In this document: in pieces, positions 25,355 to 35,649 of the stretch
Layout of the letters: every line of letters begins with the position of its first letter
Position numbering within the stretch: the first letter of the stretch is position 1
Position numbers and translations under genes: made by a program
Assembly: GCA_913060975.1 (NCBI GenBank)
Contig: CAJXVC010000006.1
Location: forward strand, 1 to 64,000
DNA from: an uncultured Gammaproteobacteria bacterium
Lineage (GTDB): Bacteria; Pseudomonadota; Gammaproteobacteria; Pseudomonadales; Pseudohongiellaceae
Direction of reading: 5' to 3'
DNA: 64,000 nucleotides
Notes under the pieces: generated by a model
What the model was told of the DNA's origin: nothing
The model's input: the letters and a program-made list of their open reading frames with translations, nothing else
The model's database searches: none

Positions 25355-26848
25355 TTACTCGCTGGCGTAAACGCTATCGTCTTGAGTTGCTGGTGCAATC
25401 TTGAAATTGGTAAAGCCGTAGATTGCCGCGACGATCGGATTAATCAGATTAAAGAAACAGTAGGGCAGGTAGGCAAAAGTAGCGACGCCTAAAGTGGCCG
25501 CCATGTAAGCACCGCAGGTATTCCACGGAACCAGAGGCGACGTCACTGTGCCGGCGTCTTCCAAAGTGCGGGACAGATTCTTCATATCGAGATTACGGCG
25601 CACGTATTCCATTTTGTACATACGACCGGGCAGGACTACAGCAATGTATTGGTCCGAGGTAATGATATTGGCACCGATACAGGTTGCCAGGGTTGTCGCG
25701 ATGAGACTGCCAGTGCTGTTGACGAAAGACAGGGCATAGCCCACCAGGCAACGCAGTAATCCCGTATGGTCCATCACCGCACCGAACACCATGGCGCAAA
25801 GAATCAGCCAGACAGTATTCAGCATGGAACTCATGCCGCCCCGGGTCATCAGGTCATCCAGAGTAGCGTTGCCGCTGTCCAGCGCGAAGCCGTCGAACAA
25901 GGTTTGCCAGACGCCCTGCATTAATGCCAGGGCTACATTGCTGGAATCGCCAGCCAGCGCAACAACGGCAGGGCGTTGAAAAATCAAAGCCAGTATGACG
26001 CCGAGCAAAGCGCCGGTCATGATGGTCGGGATAGGCGGAAGACGCTTGTTGGCCATCACCAGCAATACCACAACAGGCAATAGCATGATGGGGTTGAGGG
26101 TGAAGTTTTCAGTCAACAAGCGCAGCGTAATGTCGAGGTTGTCAGCGTTGCTGCTGCTATCGATATTGAGACCAATAATTGTGAACAGCACCAGGGCAAT
26201 GGATATACTGGGCAGGGTTGTCCAGACCATGTGACCGATGTGAGTAAACAAATCAGTACCGGCCACCGCAGGTGCCAGATTCGTGGTTTCGGACAGAGGT
26301 GACATTTTATCGCCGAAGTAGGCACCAGAAATAATGGCGCCGGCAGTAATCTCGACCGACAAACCAAGTCCTGCGGCCGCGCCGATGAGCGCAATGCCCA
26401 CCGTACCGGCAACCGTCCAGCTACTGCCAATACTCAAGGCGATCAAGGCACAGATTACACAAGTCGCGAGATAGAAAATGGCAGGGTCGAGGATTAGCAG
26501 GCTGTAGTAGATCATGGTGGGCACGGTGCCGGCCATGATCCAGCTGCCAATCAACATGCCGACGCTGAACAGTATCAGAATGGGTTTTAGTGCGACGGTC
26601 ACGCCGTCGATGATGCTGCCTTCCAGATCATCCCAGGTCTGGCCATTCTTCCAGCCGATGAGCGCTGCAACGGCCGCGCCCAGACACAGGGCGATCTGAT
26701 TGGGCCCGTAACTGGCGTCTTCCCCGAACAAATAGACCGAGAAAGACAGTAAGGAAATAAGGACCAATACCGGCGCGAGCGCCTGTAAAACCGTAGGCTG
26801 CGGTGTGGGAGGGTCGTTGCTCTGGCTGGCGTCAGGAGTACTTGTCAT
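25355..26848 (-). CDS. Na+/H+ antiporter, NhaC family
   Basis: A 497-residue inner-membrane protein with about 11-12 membrane helices. Family marks are GSSWTVAGTVGIALIGAAAGLGLSVEITAGAIISGAYFGDKMSPLSETTNLAPAVAG shown here in shorter form as GAYFGDKMSPLSETTN, and ITSDQYIAVVLPGRMY. A second conserved block is TVTSPLVPWNTCGAYMA. NhaC proteins swap protons for sodium, or malate/lactate in the MleN subgroup. Adjacent metabolic genes do not help decide. A soluble N-terminus of about 24 Pro/Thr-rich residues precedes the first helix. Confidence 0.92.
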   Translation of the reverse strand: MTSTPDASQSNDPPTPQPTVLQALAPVLVLISLLSFSVYLFGEDASYGPNQIALCLGAAVAALIGWKNGQTWDDLEGSIIDGVTVALKPILILFSVGMLIGSWIMAGTVPTMIYYSLLILDPAIFYLATCVICALIALSIGSSWTVAGTVGIALIGAAAGLGLSVEITAGAIISGAYFGDKMSPLSETTNLAPAVAGTDLFTHIGHMVWTTLPSISIALVLFTIIGLNIDSSSNADNLDITLRLLTENFTLNPIMLLPVVVLLVMANKRLPPIPTIMTGALLGVILALIFQRPAVVALAGDSSNVALALMQGVWQTLFDGFALDSGNATLDDLMTRGGMSSMLNTVWLILCAMVFGAVMDHTGLLRCLVGYALSFVNSTGSLIATTLATCIGANIITSDQYIAVVLPGRMYKMEYVRRNLDMKNLSRTLEDAGTVTSPLVPWNTCGAYMAATLGVATFAYLPYCFFNLINPIVAAIYGFTNFKIAPATQDDSVYASE

Positions 26849-26934
26849 GACTGCTTGTTCTTCATCAAGGCGCTAGAATATAGGCATTGCGTGTCCGCTG
26901 TCCATTTAGCGCATCGTCTTTTAGTGATTTGCGC

Positions 26935-26970
26935 TATAATCCGCGCCTTTCTCCTGCCTAAATGAGGCAG
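26935..26970 (+). promoter_or_regulatory. candidate proA-operon -10 box with a leader hairpin
   Basis: A perfect TATAAT is at 26935-26940 but no good -35 is seen at 16-18 bases. Just after the expected start, CTGCCT-AAATG-AGGCAG (26954-26970) forms a 6-bp hairpin, extendable with mismatch by CT/AG. It would lie at the 5' end of the proA mRNA. Confidence 0.5.
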
Positions 26971-27028
26971 AAGAGTCGGGCGTCGCCGAAGCTCGATTAA
27001 TCCAGATTAACGCAAGCAAATTTAGCCA

Positions 27029-28309
27029 ATGAATAGCGCAGAAAGTTCCATGACCGATATCGAAGCCTACATGCTGAAATTGGGCACTCAGGCCCGCGCG
27101 GCTTCCCGTGAAATCAATAAGGCCAGTACCGCCCGGAAAAATGCGGCGCTGCTAGCCATCGCCACTGCCCTGGATGAATCCCGTACGGCATTGCTCGACG
27201 CCAACAAACTGGATATGGCAGCCGGCAGTGAAAAGCAACTCGATGCAGCACTGCTGGATCGTCTCGAACTGACTGAAGCGCGCATCGATACCATGATCGA
27301 GGGGCTAAAGCAGGTGGCCGCACTACCTGACCCAATCGGTGAAATCAGCGATATGAAATACCGCCCCAGTGGCATTCAGGTTGGCAAAATGCGGGTGCCA
27401 CTTGGCGTGATCGGCATTATTTATGAATCGCGGCCTAACGTAACTTGTGAAGCGGCCAGCCTGTGCCTCAAGAGTGGCAATGCCACGATTCTGCGGGGTG
27501 GGTCAGAGGCGATTCATTCCAATCAGGCTATTGCTGCCTGTATTGCGACAGGTTTGGAGCAGGCAGGGTTGAGCCGTGATGTCGTGCAAGTGCTGGATCG
27601 GACAGACCGCGATGCGGTAGGCAAATTAATTACCATGCCAGAGTATGTCGATGTGATCGTGCCACGTGGCGGCAAGGGCCTTATTGAGCGCATTAGCAAA
27701 GACTCGCGCGTGCCGGTCATCAAGCATCTCGATGGCATCTGTCATCTTTACATCGACGATGGCGCCGACATTGACAAATCACTACGCGTGGCAGTTAACG
27801 CCAAAACCCAGCGTTATGGTACCTGCTGCACAATGGAAACCTTGCTGGTTGCTGAAAGCATGGCACAGGCAATCCTGCCGCCACTGGCGGAACAATACCG
27901 GGCGCACAATGTTGAATTGCGCGGTTGCTCGCGCACGCTGGAATTAGTCGCTGATGTTGTGCCAGCAACAGAGCAAGACTGGGAAACTGAGTATCTGGCC
28001 CCCATATTGTCAATCAAGGTTGTGGCGGATGTGGATGCAGCTATTGCGCATATCAATCGTTATAGCTCGCAGCACACTGACTCGATCATGACGGAAAATT
28101 TTACTATCGCGCAACGCTTCTTGCGTGAAGTGGACTCGAGTTCGGTCATGGTCAATGCCTCAACGCGTTTTGCTGATGGTTTCGAGTATGGTCTCGGCGC
28201 AGAAATTGGTATTTCCACAGACAAGTTGCACGCCCGTGGACCAGTCGGGCTGGAAGGACTGACATCGCAGAAATATATCGTTTTAGGAGACGGTCACATC
28301 CGCCAGTGA
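27029..28309 (+). CDS. proA: glutamate-5-semialdehyde dehydrogenase (gamma-glutamyl phosphate reductase)
   Basis: A 426-residue NADPH-dependent reductase for the second step of proline synthesis. The aldehyde-dehydrogenase-like fold carries the catalytic cysteine in [14 protein letters not shown] (Cys266/Cys267). Family marks are [29 protein letters not shown] in part, [13 protein letters not shown] and HADSI-like [12 protein letters not shown]. Starts at 27029 and 27050 are both possible. Its stop overlaps the GTG of nadD (GTGA), so the two are coupled. It opens the run proA-nadD-rsfS-rlmH found in many gammaproteobacteria. Confidence 0.97.
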   Translation: MNSAESSMTDIEAYMLKLGTQARAASREINKASTARKNAALLAIATALDESRTALLDANKLDMAAGSEKQLDAALLDRLELTEARIDTMIEGLKQVAALPDPIGEISDMKYRPSGIQVGKMRVPLGVIGIIYESRPNVTCEAASLCLKSGNATILRGGSEAIHSNQAIAACIATGLEQAGLSRDVVQVLDRTDRDAVGKLITMPEYVDVIVPRGGKGLIERISKDSRVPVIKHLDGICHLYIDDGADIDKSLRVAVNAKTQRYGTCCTMETLLVAESMAQAILPPLAEQYRAHNVELRGCSRTLELVADVVPATEQDWETEYLAPILSIKVVADVDAAIAHINRYSSQHTDSIMTENFTIAQRFLREVDSSSVMVNASTRFADGFEYGLGAEIGISTDKLHARGPVGLEGLTSQKYIVLGDGHIRQ

Positions 28310-28941
28310 TCAAGCGACTGGGGTTGTTTGGTGGCATGTTCGATCCTGTGCATAACGGGCATCTCGATGCCGCACGTTTTGCGCAAGCTGAACTGGCTCT
28401 CGACAGTCTCAGGTTGGTTCCTTGCGCAACTCCCAATCACCGTGATTCAGCAAGGGTCGCCGGCAAGCATCGCTTGCAGATGTTGCGCCTCGCCATTGCC
28501 GATGAAGAAGGCATGGTAGCTGATGATATTGAGCTGACCCGTCCGGGCGTGTCCTACTCAGTGGATACGTTAACTCAAGTGCGGGAACAAGTGATTACCG
28601 AGCACATCGTTTTTATTCTCGGGCTCGATGCTTTTTGCTCGCTGACCAAATGGCACAACTGGCAGCAAATGTTTGAGCTATGTCATCTCTTTATTCTGGG
28701 TCGGGCTGGCAACCGTATTGATTCAGCGACACTAAGTGCGACCGAGTTCGCCCAGCGTCAGGTCAATACTGCAGAGGAAATGTTCGCCAGCAGTCATGGC
28801 AAGATCTTGTTGGCTGAAGAGTTTAGCTATGAAGCGTCATCATCGGCGGTGCGTAAGGCGCTGCGCATGCATGATGATGTTTCGCCATTGTTACATCCCA
28901 AGGTGCAACTTTACATTGAAGACAACAGGTTGTATCGCTAA
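28306..28941 (+). CDS. nadD: nicotinate-nucleotide adenylyltransferase
   Basis: A 211-residue nucleotidyltransferase that joins nicotinate mononucleotide and ATP to form deamido-NAD. The phosphate-binding motif is [12 protein letters not shown] with His16 and His19 as HxGH. The second signature ISSTxIR appears as [10 protein letters not shown] near the C-terminus. [12 protein letters not shown] is also a family mark. It starts with GTG overlapping the proA stop by 4 bases. Confidence 0.96.
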   Translation: MIKRLGLFGGMFDPVHNGHLDAARFAQAELALDSLRLVPCATPNHRDSARVAGKHRLQMLRLAIADEEGMVADDIELTRPGVSYSVDTLTQVREQVITEHIVFILGLDAFCSLTKWHNWQQMFELCHLFILGRAGNRIDSATLSATEFAQRQVNTAEEMFASSHGKILLAEEFSYEASSSAVRKALRMHDDVSPLLHPKVQLYIEDNRLYR

Positions 28942-28981
28942 TTAACAGGTTGAAAAATACCAGGACTAATAGGTAGCCGGA

Positions 28982-29350
28982 TTGGATAGTAAAAAACTTT
29001 CAGACGCGTTGATCGAGGCTCTTGATGATATGAAAGGGCAATCGATCAGCTGTATCGACGTACAAAATTTGACAGAGATAACCGATTTCATGGTTATAGC
29101 TACCGGTCGTTCAAACACGCACATCAAAGCGCTTGCCGATGAAGTGGTGAGCAAAGCCAAAGAGTTGGGTGTTAGTGTGGCTGGAGTCGAGGGCAAACTG
29201 CAATCCGAATGGGTGTTGGTGGATGCCGGTGACGTAGTCGTGCATCTGATGCTGGCGCCAGTTCGCGCTCTTTATAATTTGGAAGACCTTTGGAATATAA
29301 ACGCGGCACAAGCCAGAACCGGTTCTCCGGATTCTGCCGCTGATGAATAA
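28982..29350 (+). CDS. rsfS: ribosomal silencing factor RsfS
   Basis: A 122-residue Iojap/RsfS protein. It binds L14 on the 50S subunit and blocks joining with 30S in starvation. Marks are ALDDMKGQSISCIDVQNLTEITDFMVIATGRSNTH and the strand GVEGKLQSEWVLVDAGDVVVHLM in part. The start is TTG at 28982, since the family aligns from just after it; the next Met would lose the first helix. The C-terminal tail after DLWN is variable. Confidence 0.95.
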   Translation: MDSKKLSDALIEALDDMKGQSISCIDVQNLTEITDFMVIATGRSNTHIKALADEVVSKAKELGVSVAGVEGKLQSEWVLVDAGDVVVHLMLAPVRALYNLEDLWNINAAQARTGSPDSAADE

Positions 29351-29378
29351 TTCGAGTCGGTCAGGCGATTATTAGCTC

Positions 29379-29849
29379 ATGAAAATTACATTGCTTGCAG
29401 TTGGCAGCAAGATGCCGCAATGGGTTCAGCAAGGCGTTGATGAGTATGCCAAACGTATTGAACATGAACTGGGGTTTTCCATCATTGAAATACCACTTGC
29501 CAAGCGCAGCAAGACACAAAGTGTTGAGCAGATGATGCAAAAAGAAGGCGCCGCTTTGTTAGGCAAAGTGCCAAAAGGGGATCATCTGGTGGCGCTGGAA
29601 GTCGGCGGCAAGAAATTAAGTACGTCAGATCTGGCCACGCGATTGCAAGTACTGAATGACGATGGCAGAAATTTGAGCCTCTTGATTGGTGGGCCCGATG
29701 GCTTGGCCAGCACATGTCGGCAACAGGCAGTAGAAAGCTGGTCCTTATCCTCGCTAACCCTGCCGCATCCTCTGGTACGAGTATTGCTCACTGAGCAACT
29801 CTATCGGGCCTGGAGTGTCGTCAAGGGGCATCCCTACCACAGGGAGTAA
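29379..29849 (+). CDS. rlmH: 23S rRNA (pseudouridine-1915-N3)-methyltransferase
   Basis: A 156-residue SPOUT methyltransferase that methylates pseudouridine 1915 in helix 69. The cofactor knot is made of VALEVGGKKLSTSDLA, LSLLIGGPDGL and the C-terminal SLTLPHPLVRVLLTEQLYRAWSVVKGHPYHRE. The length is that of the family. It follows rsfS by 28 bases, a conserved pair whose products both act on the mature ribosome. Confidence 0.97.
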   Translation: MKITLLAVGSKMPQWVQQGVDEYAKRIEHELGFSIIEIPLAKRSKTQSVEQMMQKEGAALLGKVPKGDHLVALEVGGKKLSTSDLATRLQVLNDDGRNLSLLIGGPDGLASTCRQQAVESWSLSSLTLPHPLVRVLLTEQLYRAWSVVKGHPYHRE

Positions 29850-30098
29850 TTCGCACGCGCTCGAACATGCCTCGTACAGGTTTAATCCCTTAAAAACCGG
29901 GGCCAAAAGGCGTTAGAATAAGAACTTATCGGCATAATGCCTGTCAAAACTGGCAGCAATTTGGATTGTCAGCGCGATGCCGACGATCCAGGTCGGCAGT
30001 GCGAGATGGCAATCGGCTTCAGTAGTAGGGTTCCGGGCCGACTTACTCTTTAGATCAGCAACTAGTATTTTCGTTCGAAATTACAGGCAATCAACGCA

Positions 30099-32120
30099 AT
30101 GGCTGGCAAATGGCAGCTCAAAGACCACGAAGCAGAGCGACGCATCTTCAATCGCCGCTTGGTCGTGGCCGGCACATTTGTCTTTTTGTTGTTCATGGCA
30201 CTGGTGGCCAAGCTCATCAATTTGCAGGTTGTCCAGCACGAATACTTTTCCGCGCGCTCTGACGGCAACCGCTTGCATTCCCAATATGTGCCGCCGGCAC
30301 GGGGCCTCATATTCGATCGTGCCGGCCGCTTGCTGGCCGACAACCAGCCGATTTTTAACCTGACAGTCGTGCGCGAGCAGGTCGGCGACCTGGATGAGAC
30401 GTTGGCATTCATTAGCGAACTCATCAATCTCAGCGACGATGACATCGAACAGTTTCGCACGCGCTTGCAGCGTAATCGCGTGCCATTCTCTTCTGTACCA
30501 TTGCGCTACGTGCTGACCGACGAAGAGAAGTCGCGGGTTGCCGTCAACAGCCACTTGTTGCCCGGAGTGGCTATTGAGCCACAGTTTGTCCGGCACTATC
30601 CGCTTGCCAGCCTGACTGCACATTCGGTTGGCTATGTATCGGAAATCAACCGTCGTGAACTTGATAGCCTGAATGACGAAGAGCGGGAGAATTACGGCGG
30701 TACCAACCATATTGGCAAGACCGGTATTGAGCGTACCTATGAAGATCTGCTACATGGCAAGGTTGGCTATGAAATTGTCGAGAAAAACAATCGGGGTCAG
30801 GTTATGCGCCGCCTTGACCGAACCGATCCGGTCGCTGGTAAAAACCTGACACTGCATCTCGACAGCCGTCTGCAAATCGCCGCCGAGAAAGCCTTGGGCA
30901 AATACCGCGGTGCAGTGGTGGCAATAGACCCGGCAACAGGCGGCATTCTGGCCATGGTGAGCAAGCCGGGCTTCGATCCGAACCTGTTCGTCACAGGTAT
31001 CAGCAGCAAAGATTATTCTGGCCTGATTACTGATCAGGTAAACACTCCCCTGTTCGATCGAACCACTAATCCCTATCCACCTGGCTCCACAGTCAAACCA
31101 TTTTTAGGATTGGCCGGGTTGCAGCACGGCTTCGTCGATTACGATTTTGCTATTGAAGACCCAGGCTATTTCCGCTTGCCAGGAGTGTCCTATCGATGGG
31201 GAGACTATACTCTGCGGACTGCCATTGGTGGCGGACATGGCCATACCGACTTGCAGAAGGCGATCTTTCAATCCTGCGATACATTTTTCTATGATCTGGG
31301 CAATCGCATGGGCATCGACACGATGCACTCGTTCATGTCGCAATTCGGCTTTGGCCAAAATTTCGCGGTAGATATCGACTATGCCCGCACTGGCGTATTA
31401 CCTTCACGGGAATGGAAGCGCGCAACACGCGGTGAACCTTGGTATCCAGGTGACACTATTAACTCGTCAATCGGTCAGGGCTATATGTGGGCAACGCCGA
31501 TGCAATTGGCAACGGCTGCAGCCATTATGGCGAACAAGGGTAAGGTTGTTCAGCCACGCCTGATAAAGGCTACAGATGGCGTGCCATACGAGCCCGAGAT
31601 CGCGAATCCAGTACCGGATGTTGTGGTGGAAGATCAAGACTACTGGCGCTATATCCAGGAATCCATGACCATGGTCGTGCATCGCCCATACTCTGATACC
31701 TTCCGTGATTACGGCACTGCCTTTGAAGCGATTGCTCAGGCAGACCGCGATATGGCCTACACTATGGCCGGTAAATCCGGATCAGCGCAGGTTGTGGGCA
31801 TCAGTCAGGAGATTCTTTCCAGTGAAGATATCGAAGTATCTGACTTGAACAAAGACCATGCACTCTTTATTTCGTTCGCGCCGGCCATGAACACGCAAAT
31901 CGATCCGCAAATCGCTATCGCCGTGTTTGTTGAAAATGGTGAGCATGGCAGCAGTGTCGCAGGCCCCATTGCCAAAGCTGTAACCGATGCCTATTTGCTC
32001 GATATTCTGGAGCTGGACTTTGCCGCGATGAAGGAAAAAGAATTGCAAGAAGCCGAGGCAGCAGAAGCTGCTAAGAAAGAGGCTGAAGCCGCACGGTTAA
32101 TTAGTCAGAGCGATGATTAA
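30099..32120 (+). CDS. mrdA: penicillin-binding protein 2 (elongation transpeptidase)
   Basis: A 673-residue inner-membrane transpeptidase of the rod complex. An N-terminal cytoplasmic tail and one membrane helix (VAGTFVFLLFMALVAKLINL) are followed by the pedestal domain and the transpeptidase domain. The active site is Ser330 and Lys333 (PPGSTVKP), with KSG from Lys559 (AGKSGSAQVVG) as the third motif. The C-terminus is a Glu/Ala/Lys-rich tail of about 35 residues. Its end overlaps the rodA start by 8 bases. About 250 non-coding bases precede it, which should hold its promoter. Confidence 0.97.
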   Translation: MAGKWQLKDHEAERRIFNRRLVVAGTFVFLLFMALVAKLINLQVVQHEYFSARSDGNRLHSQYVPPARGLIFDRAGRLLADNQPIFNLTVVREQVGDLDETLAFISELINLSDDDIEQFRTRLQRNRVPFSSVPLRYVLTDEEKSRVAVNSHLLPGVAIEPQFVRHYPLASLTAHSVGYVSEINRRELDSLNDEERENYGGTNHIGKTGIERTYEDLLHGKVGYEIVEKNNRGQVMRRLDRTDPVAGKNLTLHLDSRLQIAAEKALGKYRGAVVAIDPATGGILAMVSKPGFDPNLFVTGISSKDYSGLITDQVNTPLFDRTTNPYPPGSTVKPFLGLAGLQHGFVDYDFAIEDPGYFRLPGVSYRWGDYTLRTAIGGGHGHTDLQKAIFQSCDTFFYDLGNRMGIDTMHSFMSQFGFGQNFAVDIDYARTGVLPSREWKRATRGEPWYPGDTINSSIGQGYMWATPMQLATAAAIMANKGKVVQPRLIKATDGVPYEPEIANPVPDVVVEDQDYWRYIQESMTMVVHRPYSDTFRDYGTAFEAIAQADRDMAYTMAGKSGSAQVVGISQEILSSEDIEVSDLNKDHALFISFAPAMNTQIDPQIAIAVFVENGEHGSSVAGPIAKAVTDAYLLDILELDFAAMKEKELQEAEAAEAAKKEAEAARLISQSDD

Positions 32121-33261
32121 TCAGGATTTCATTCGTCAATCGACGGGCTTTTTCTCCCCTCGCTCCCGCGCCAATACACTATCCCGGCTGTTACACACCG
32201 ACCCACCACTATTGATCGGTATCCTGTTGCTTTGCAGCTTTGGTCTGTTGATTCTCAATAGCGCCAGCGAAGGCAGTGCCATGGTCGTGCAACGTCAGGC
32301 GATCGTAATGACAATCGGTCTGGTGGTGATGTTTATTGTCGCCCAGTTCAATGTGCACTTTTTTCGCCAATGGGCGCCTTCACTGTACATCGCGGGCTTG
32401 GCGCTACTGGTGTTAGTGCTGTTTATTGGCGCCGAAGTCAATGGCGCCAAGAGCTGGTTGGATTTGCCGGGTCTGCCGCGGTTTCAGCCTTCGGAAATCA
32501 TGAAGTTTCTGGTACCGATGCTCGTCGCCTGGTATTTATCGAGCCGGCCATTACCGCCAGGCTTCAAGCACTTATTCTGGTCGGCAGTGATGGTACTCTT
32601 GCCAGCAGGATTGATCATTGTGCAGAACGATACCGGTACTGCCATTATGGTGGCGATGTCAGGCATTTTTGTCGTCTTGTTAGCCGGCATTCGCTGGAGC
32701 ATCGTGATTACCGGGTTTATCGCTCTGCTTTTAGCATCGCCCGCCTGGTATTTGTTCCTGGCCCAGGAACACCAAAAGAATCGTATTCTCACCTTTTTTG
32801 ATCCGTATCGAGACCCGACCGGGGCTGGCTACAATATTATTCAATCGCAAATTGCGATTGGCTCGGGTGGTGTTTACGGCAAGGGTTATGGCAATGGTGC
32901 GCAGTCCCATCTGGATTTTATTCCAGAGAGCAATACTGACTTCATACTGGCGGTTTTGGCCGAGGAATTCGGCTTGCTGGGAGTCGTGTTTCTGATTGGT
33001 TTGTATCTGTTCGTACTGTTCCGTGGCTTTTATATTGCCTGGTCAGGTAAAGACACATTTAGCCGTCTCTTGGCTGGCAGCATCACGCTGACGTTTTTCT
33101 TCTATGTGTTCGTTAACATGGCCATGGTCTCGGGCTTGATGCCGGTGATCGGGTTGCCGCTGCCGCTAATCAGTCGAGGAGGCACAGCGGTTATCACTTT
33201 GTTCGTCGGTTTCGGGCTCTTAATGTCAATCCATACCAATGCTCGGCGGCGAATTCACTAA
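32113..33261 (+). CDS. rodA: peptidoglycan glycosyltransferase RodA (SEDS family)
   Basis: A 382-residue SEDS protein with about 10 membrane helices that polymerises lipid II during elongation together with PBP2. Marks are LILNSASEGSAMVVQRQ, the extracellular loop GAKSWLDLPGLPRFQPSEIMK, GAGYNIIQSQIAIGSGG and the C-terminal GLMPVIGLPLPLISRGGTAV. The ATG overlaps the mrdA end by 8 bases. A mltB gene often stands next; here it is absent. Confidence 0.97.
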   Translation: MINQDFIRQSTGFFSPRSRANTLSRLLHTDPPLLIGILLLCSFGLLILNSASEGSAMVVQRQAIVMTIGLVVMFIVAQFNVHFFRQWAPSLYIAGLALLVLVLFIGAEVNGAKSWLDLPGLPRFQPSEIMKFLVPMLVAWYLSSRPLPPGFKHLFWSAVMVLLPAGLIIVQNDTGTAIMVAMSGIFVVLLAGIRWSIVITGFIALLLASPAWYLFLAQEHQKNRILTFFDPYRDPTGAGYNIIQSQIAIGSGGVYGKGYGNGAQSHLDFIPESNTDFILAVLAEEFGLLGVVFLIGLYLFVLFRGFYIAWSGKDTFSRLLAGSITLTFFFYVFVNMAMVSGLMPVIGLPLPLISRGGTAVITLFVGFGLLMSIHTNARRRIH

Positions 33262-33435
33262 GTCACTGAAATTGCTCGACTAATCTCTGCTTCTACTGTG
33301 CCGGTTGCAAGCCGCGGCAACGGATTTGCGGGTACTTGCTTCACTGTCTGGCGAGTTGGGTTAAAATTATTTCAACTTTGGACGCTAAGTAATTAACTTA
33401 ATTCAAATTTTCGATTTTCTGGAGAAGTAACGACC

Positions 33436-34326
33436 GTGCATACCGGACTATTCGAGCAAGTAACGATTCGCACCGGGTTATTTGTCGGCCTGCTGCTGAC
33501 ATTGGCTGCGTGCAGTTCTACATCCAGCACACGCTCTACAGCTACCTCAGCAGTGACTAACCCCAATGCTGGTCGCTACAGCATCCAGCAAGACCGTGCG
33601 CCAACCCGGCAGATGGACATAGCAAGCATCCCTGAAGTCATCCCCGAGCCAGTAGTGCGTACCATGGCGGGCAATCGCAGTCCTTACAGTGTTCTGGGCC
33701 AAACCTACTATGTATTACCGAGTGAAGAAGGCTATCGCGCTAATGGTGTTGCCTCCTGGTACGGTGAAAAATTCCATGGGCATCGCACGTCGAACGGCGA
33801 AATCTTCGATATGTATTTGGCCTCGGCAGCTCATAAATCCCTGCCAATTCCCAGTTTTCTCCGCGTTACCAATCTCGACAACAATCGCAGCATTATCGTG
33901 CGCGTCAATGATCGCGGGCCGTTCCACGGTGATCGCCTGATCGATCTGTCTTATGCCGCTGCGGTTAAATTGGGTTATGCCGATCGCGGTACAGCACGTG
34001 TGCAACTGGAAGCGGTATTGCCGGACGCCACGCTTGAGCGTCCGGATCTGCGTATTGCTTCGGCGGCACCGCGCACTATCGCTAGCAGCAATAGCCAATA
34101 TTTGCAGGTTGGGGCGTTTTCCGAACTGACCTCAGCGCGCAACTTGATTGCCCAGTTGCAGGAACTGACGCCGCACCCGGTTTTTATCCGCACCATACAG
34201 ACTGATGCCAATGCGGTATTGCACCGCGTACGGATTGGACCGTTACAGGATGCCGGGGAAATACGACGGCTGACTCAAAGTGTAGTTGCTGCCAATTTGG
34301 GAAGCCCTTACACTGTGACAGAGTAG
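33436..34326 (+). CDS. rlpA: septal ring lytic transglycosylase RlpA
   Basis: A 296-residue outer-membrane lipoprotein. The lipobox LAAC places the lipidated Cys at 26. A double-psi beta-barrel domain at about 95-185 carries GVASWYGEKFHGHRTSNGE and VRVNDRGPFHGDRLIDLSYAAA with the catalytic Asp, and a SPOR domain at about 220-296 binds denuded glycan at the septum. The start is GTG at 33436 with GGAGAAG upstream. The spacing of 174 bases from rodA holds no gene. Confidence 0.95.
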   Translation: MHTGLFEQVTIRTGLFVGLLLTLAACSSTSSTRSTATSAVTNPNAGRYSIQQDRAPTRQMDIASIPEVIPEPVVRTMAGNRSPYSVLGQTYYVLPSEEGYRANGVASWYGEKFHGHRTSNGEIFDMYLASAAHKSLPIPSFLRVTNLDNNRSIIVRVNDRGPFHGDRLIDLSYAAAVKLGYADRGTARVQLEAVLPDATLERPDLRIASAAPRTIASSNSQYLQVGAFSELTSARNLIAQLQELTPHPVFIRTIQTDANAVLHRVRIGPLQDAGEIRRLTQSVVAANLGSPYTVTE

Positions 34327-34431
34327 CTACGCTTGCTACACTTTCCATATTTCCACTACTTTCAATGACTACATCGCTTGGACAACGCATCTGGCAACAC
34401 TAATGCGTAACCTCGACTGATAATATTTACC

Positions 34432-35640
34432 ATGGACTTCTTTATGCCCGTAAAGAACTATTTTCTGCTAACGACAGCGCCATTGCAGCGACTGTTTCGA
34501 CTCACACTTGTCCTGGTGCTATTGGCACCTGGCTGGTTACAGGCCCAGAGTATTATTCCACGACCGCCGGAAGTGGCTGCATCCAGTTATATCCTGTTGG
34601 ATGCGCAAACCGGGCATGTGATCATAGAAAGCAATGCCGATGAGCCGCTGCCGCCTGCAAGTCTTACCAAGATCATGACAGCCTATATCGCTATCGAGGA
34701 AATCATTAGTGGCAATATGGCCATGGATGACATGGTTCATATCAGCGAAAAAGCCTGGCGCATGGAAGGCTCGAAAATGTTCGTCGGTGTCGATACGCAA
34801 GTGTCTGTCGAGGACCTGTTGCGTGGCATTATCATCCAGTCTGGCAACGATGCCAGTGTCGCAATTGCCGAGCACATCGCCGGCAGTGAAGACGCCTTCG
34901 CCGACATGATGAATCAGTATGCCGAAGTGCTGGGCATGAATGAGAGTTTCTTCATGAACGCCAGCGGTCTGGATACCGAGCAATACTACAACACCATGTC
35001 TGCTCGTGATTTGGCAATCCTGGCGCGGGCGACGATCCAGAATCATTCCGAGTTCTATCCGATTTACGCTGAGCGTGAATTTACCTACAACGATATCCGT
35101 CAGGGCAATCGCAATACGCTGTTGTTCCGTGACCGCAACGTCGATGGTCTGAAAACAGGCTGGACCGATGCTGCCGGCTACTGTTTAGTAGCTTCTGCAC
35201 AGCGCGATGACATGCGCCTGGTTTCAGTGGTAATGGGAACGGAAAGCGAAGAAGCCCGAGCCGTTGAGACGCAAAAACTGTTGACCTACGGCTTCCGCTA
35301 TTACGAGACGCATAAACTCTACGATGCCAATCAGATATTGACCAATGTGCCGGTATTCTCCGGCGAGCAGAACGCTGTTGATCTGGGCATCACTGAAGAG
35401 GTTTATGTCACTATTCCCCGCGGTCAGGCTGAAAACATGTCTGCCAGTGTGGATGTCGAAGAAACCATTCAGGCGCCCCTGCAGAGTGGCCAGATCATGG
35501 GTGTGGTCAACGTCACGCTGGATGAAGATTTGATTTACCGGGGTGATGTGATCACCATGCAGGCAGTCGAGCAGGGTGGGCTTTTCAAACGCTTCATGGA
35601 TTGGCTGACTTTGATGTTCAGCAGCCTCTTTTCGGGGTAG
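34432..35640 (+). CDS. dacA: D-alanyl-D-alanine carboxypeptidase (PBP5/6 family)
   Basis: A 402-residue periplasmic carboxypeptidase that trims the terminal D-Ala of peptidoglycan stems. A signal peptide runs to about residue 38 (LLAPGWLQAQS). Active-site motifs are Ser77-x-x-Lys80 (ASLTKIMTAY), SGNDASVA and KTGWTDAAG. The C-terminal beta domain and the amphipathic anchor LFKRFMDWLTLMFSSLFSG follow PBP5/6. Starts at 34432 and 34444 are both possible. ybeD begins 9 bases after the stop. Confidence 0.96.
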   Translation: MDFFMPVKNYFLLTTAPLQRLFRLTLVLVLLAPGWLQAQSIIPRPPEVAASSYILLDAQTGHVIIESNADEPLPPASLTKIMTAYIAIEEIISGNMAMDDMVHISEKAWRMEGSKMFVGVDTQVSVEDLLRGIIIQSGNDASVAIAEHIAGSEDAFADMMNQYAEVLGMNESFFMNASGLDTEQYYNTMSARDLAILARATIQNHSEFYPIYAEREFTYNDIRQGNRNTLLFRDRNVDGLKTGWTDAAGYCLVASAQRDDMRLVSVVMGTESEEARAVETQKLLTYGFRYYETHKLYDANQILTNVPVFSGEQNAVDLGITEEVYVTIPRGQAENMSASVDVEETIQAPLQSGQIMGVVNVTLDEDLIYRGDVITMQAVEQGGLFKRFMDWLTLMFSSLFSG

Positions 35641-35649
35641 CACCAATTC

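Noticed and set aside
34537..35046. 169-codon minus-strand frame inside dacA
   Set aside because: Antisense shadow; the active-site motifs of the carboxypeptidase are on the plus strand.
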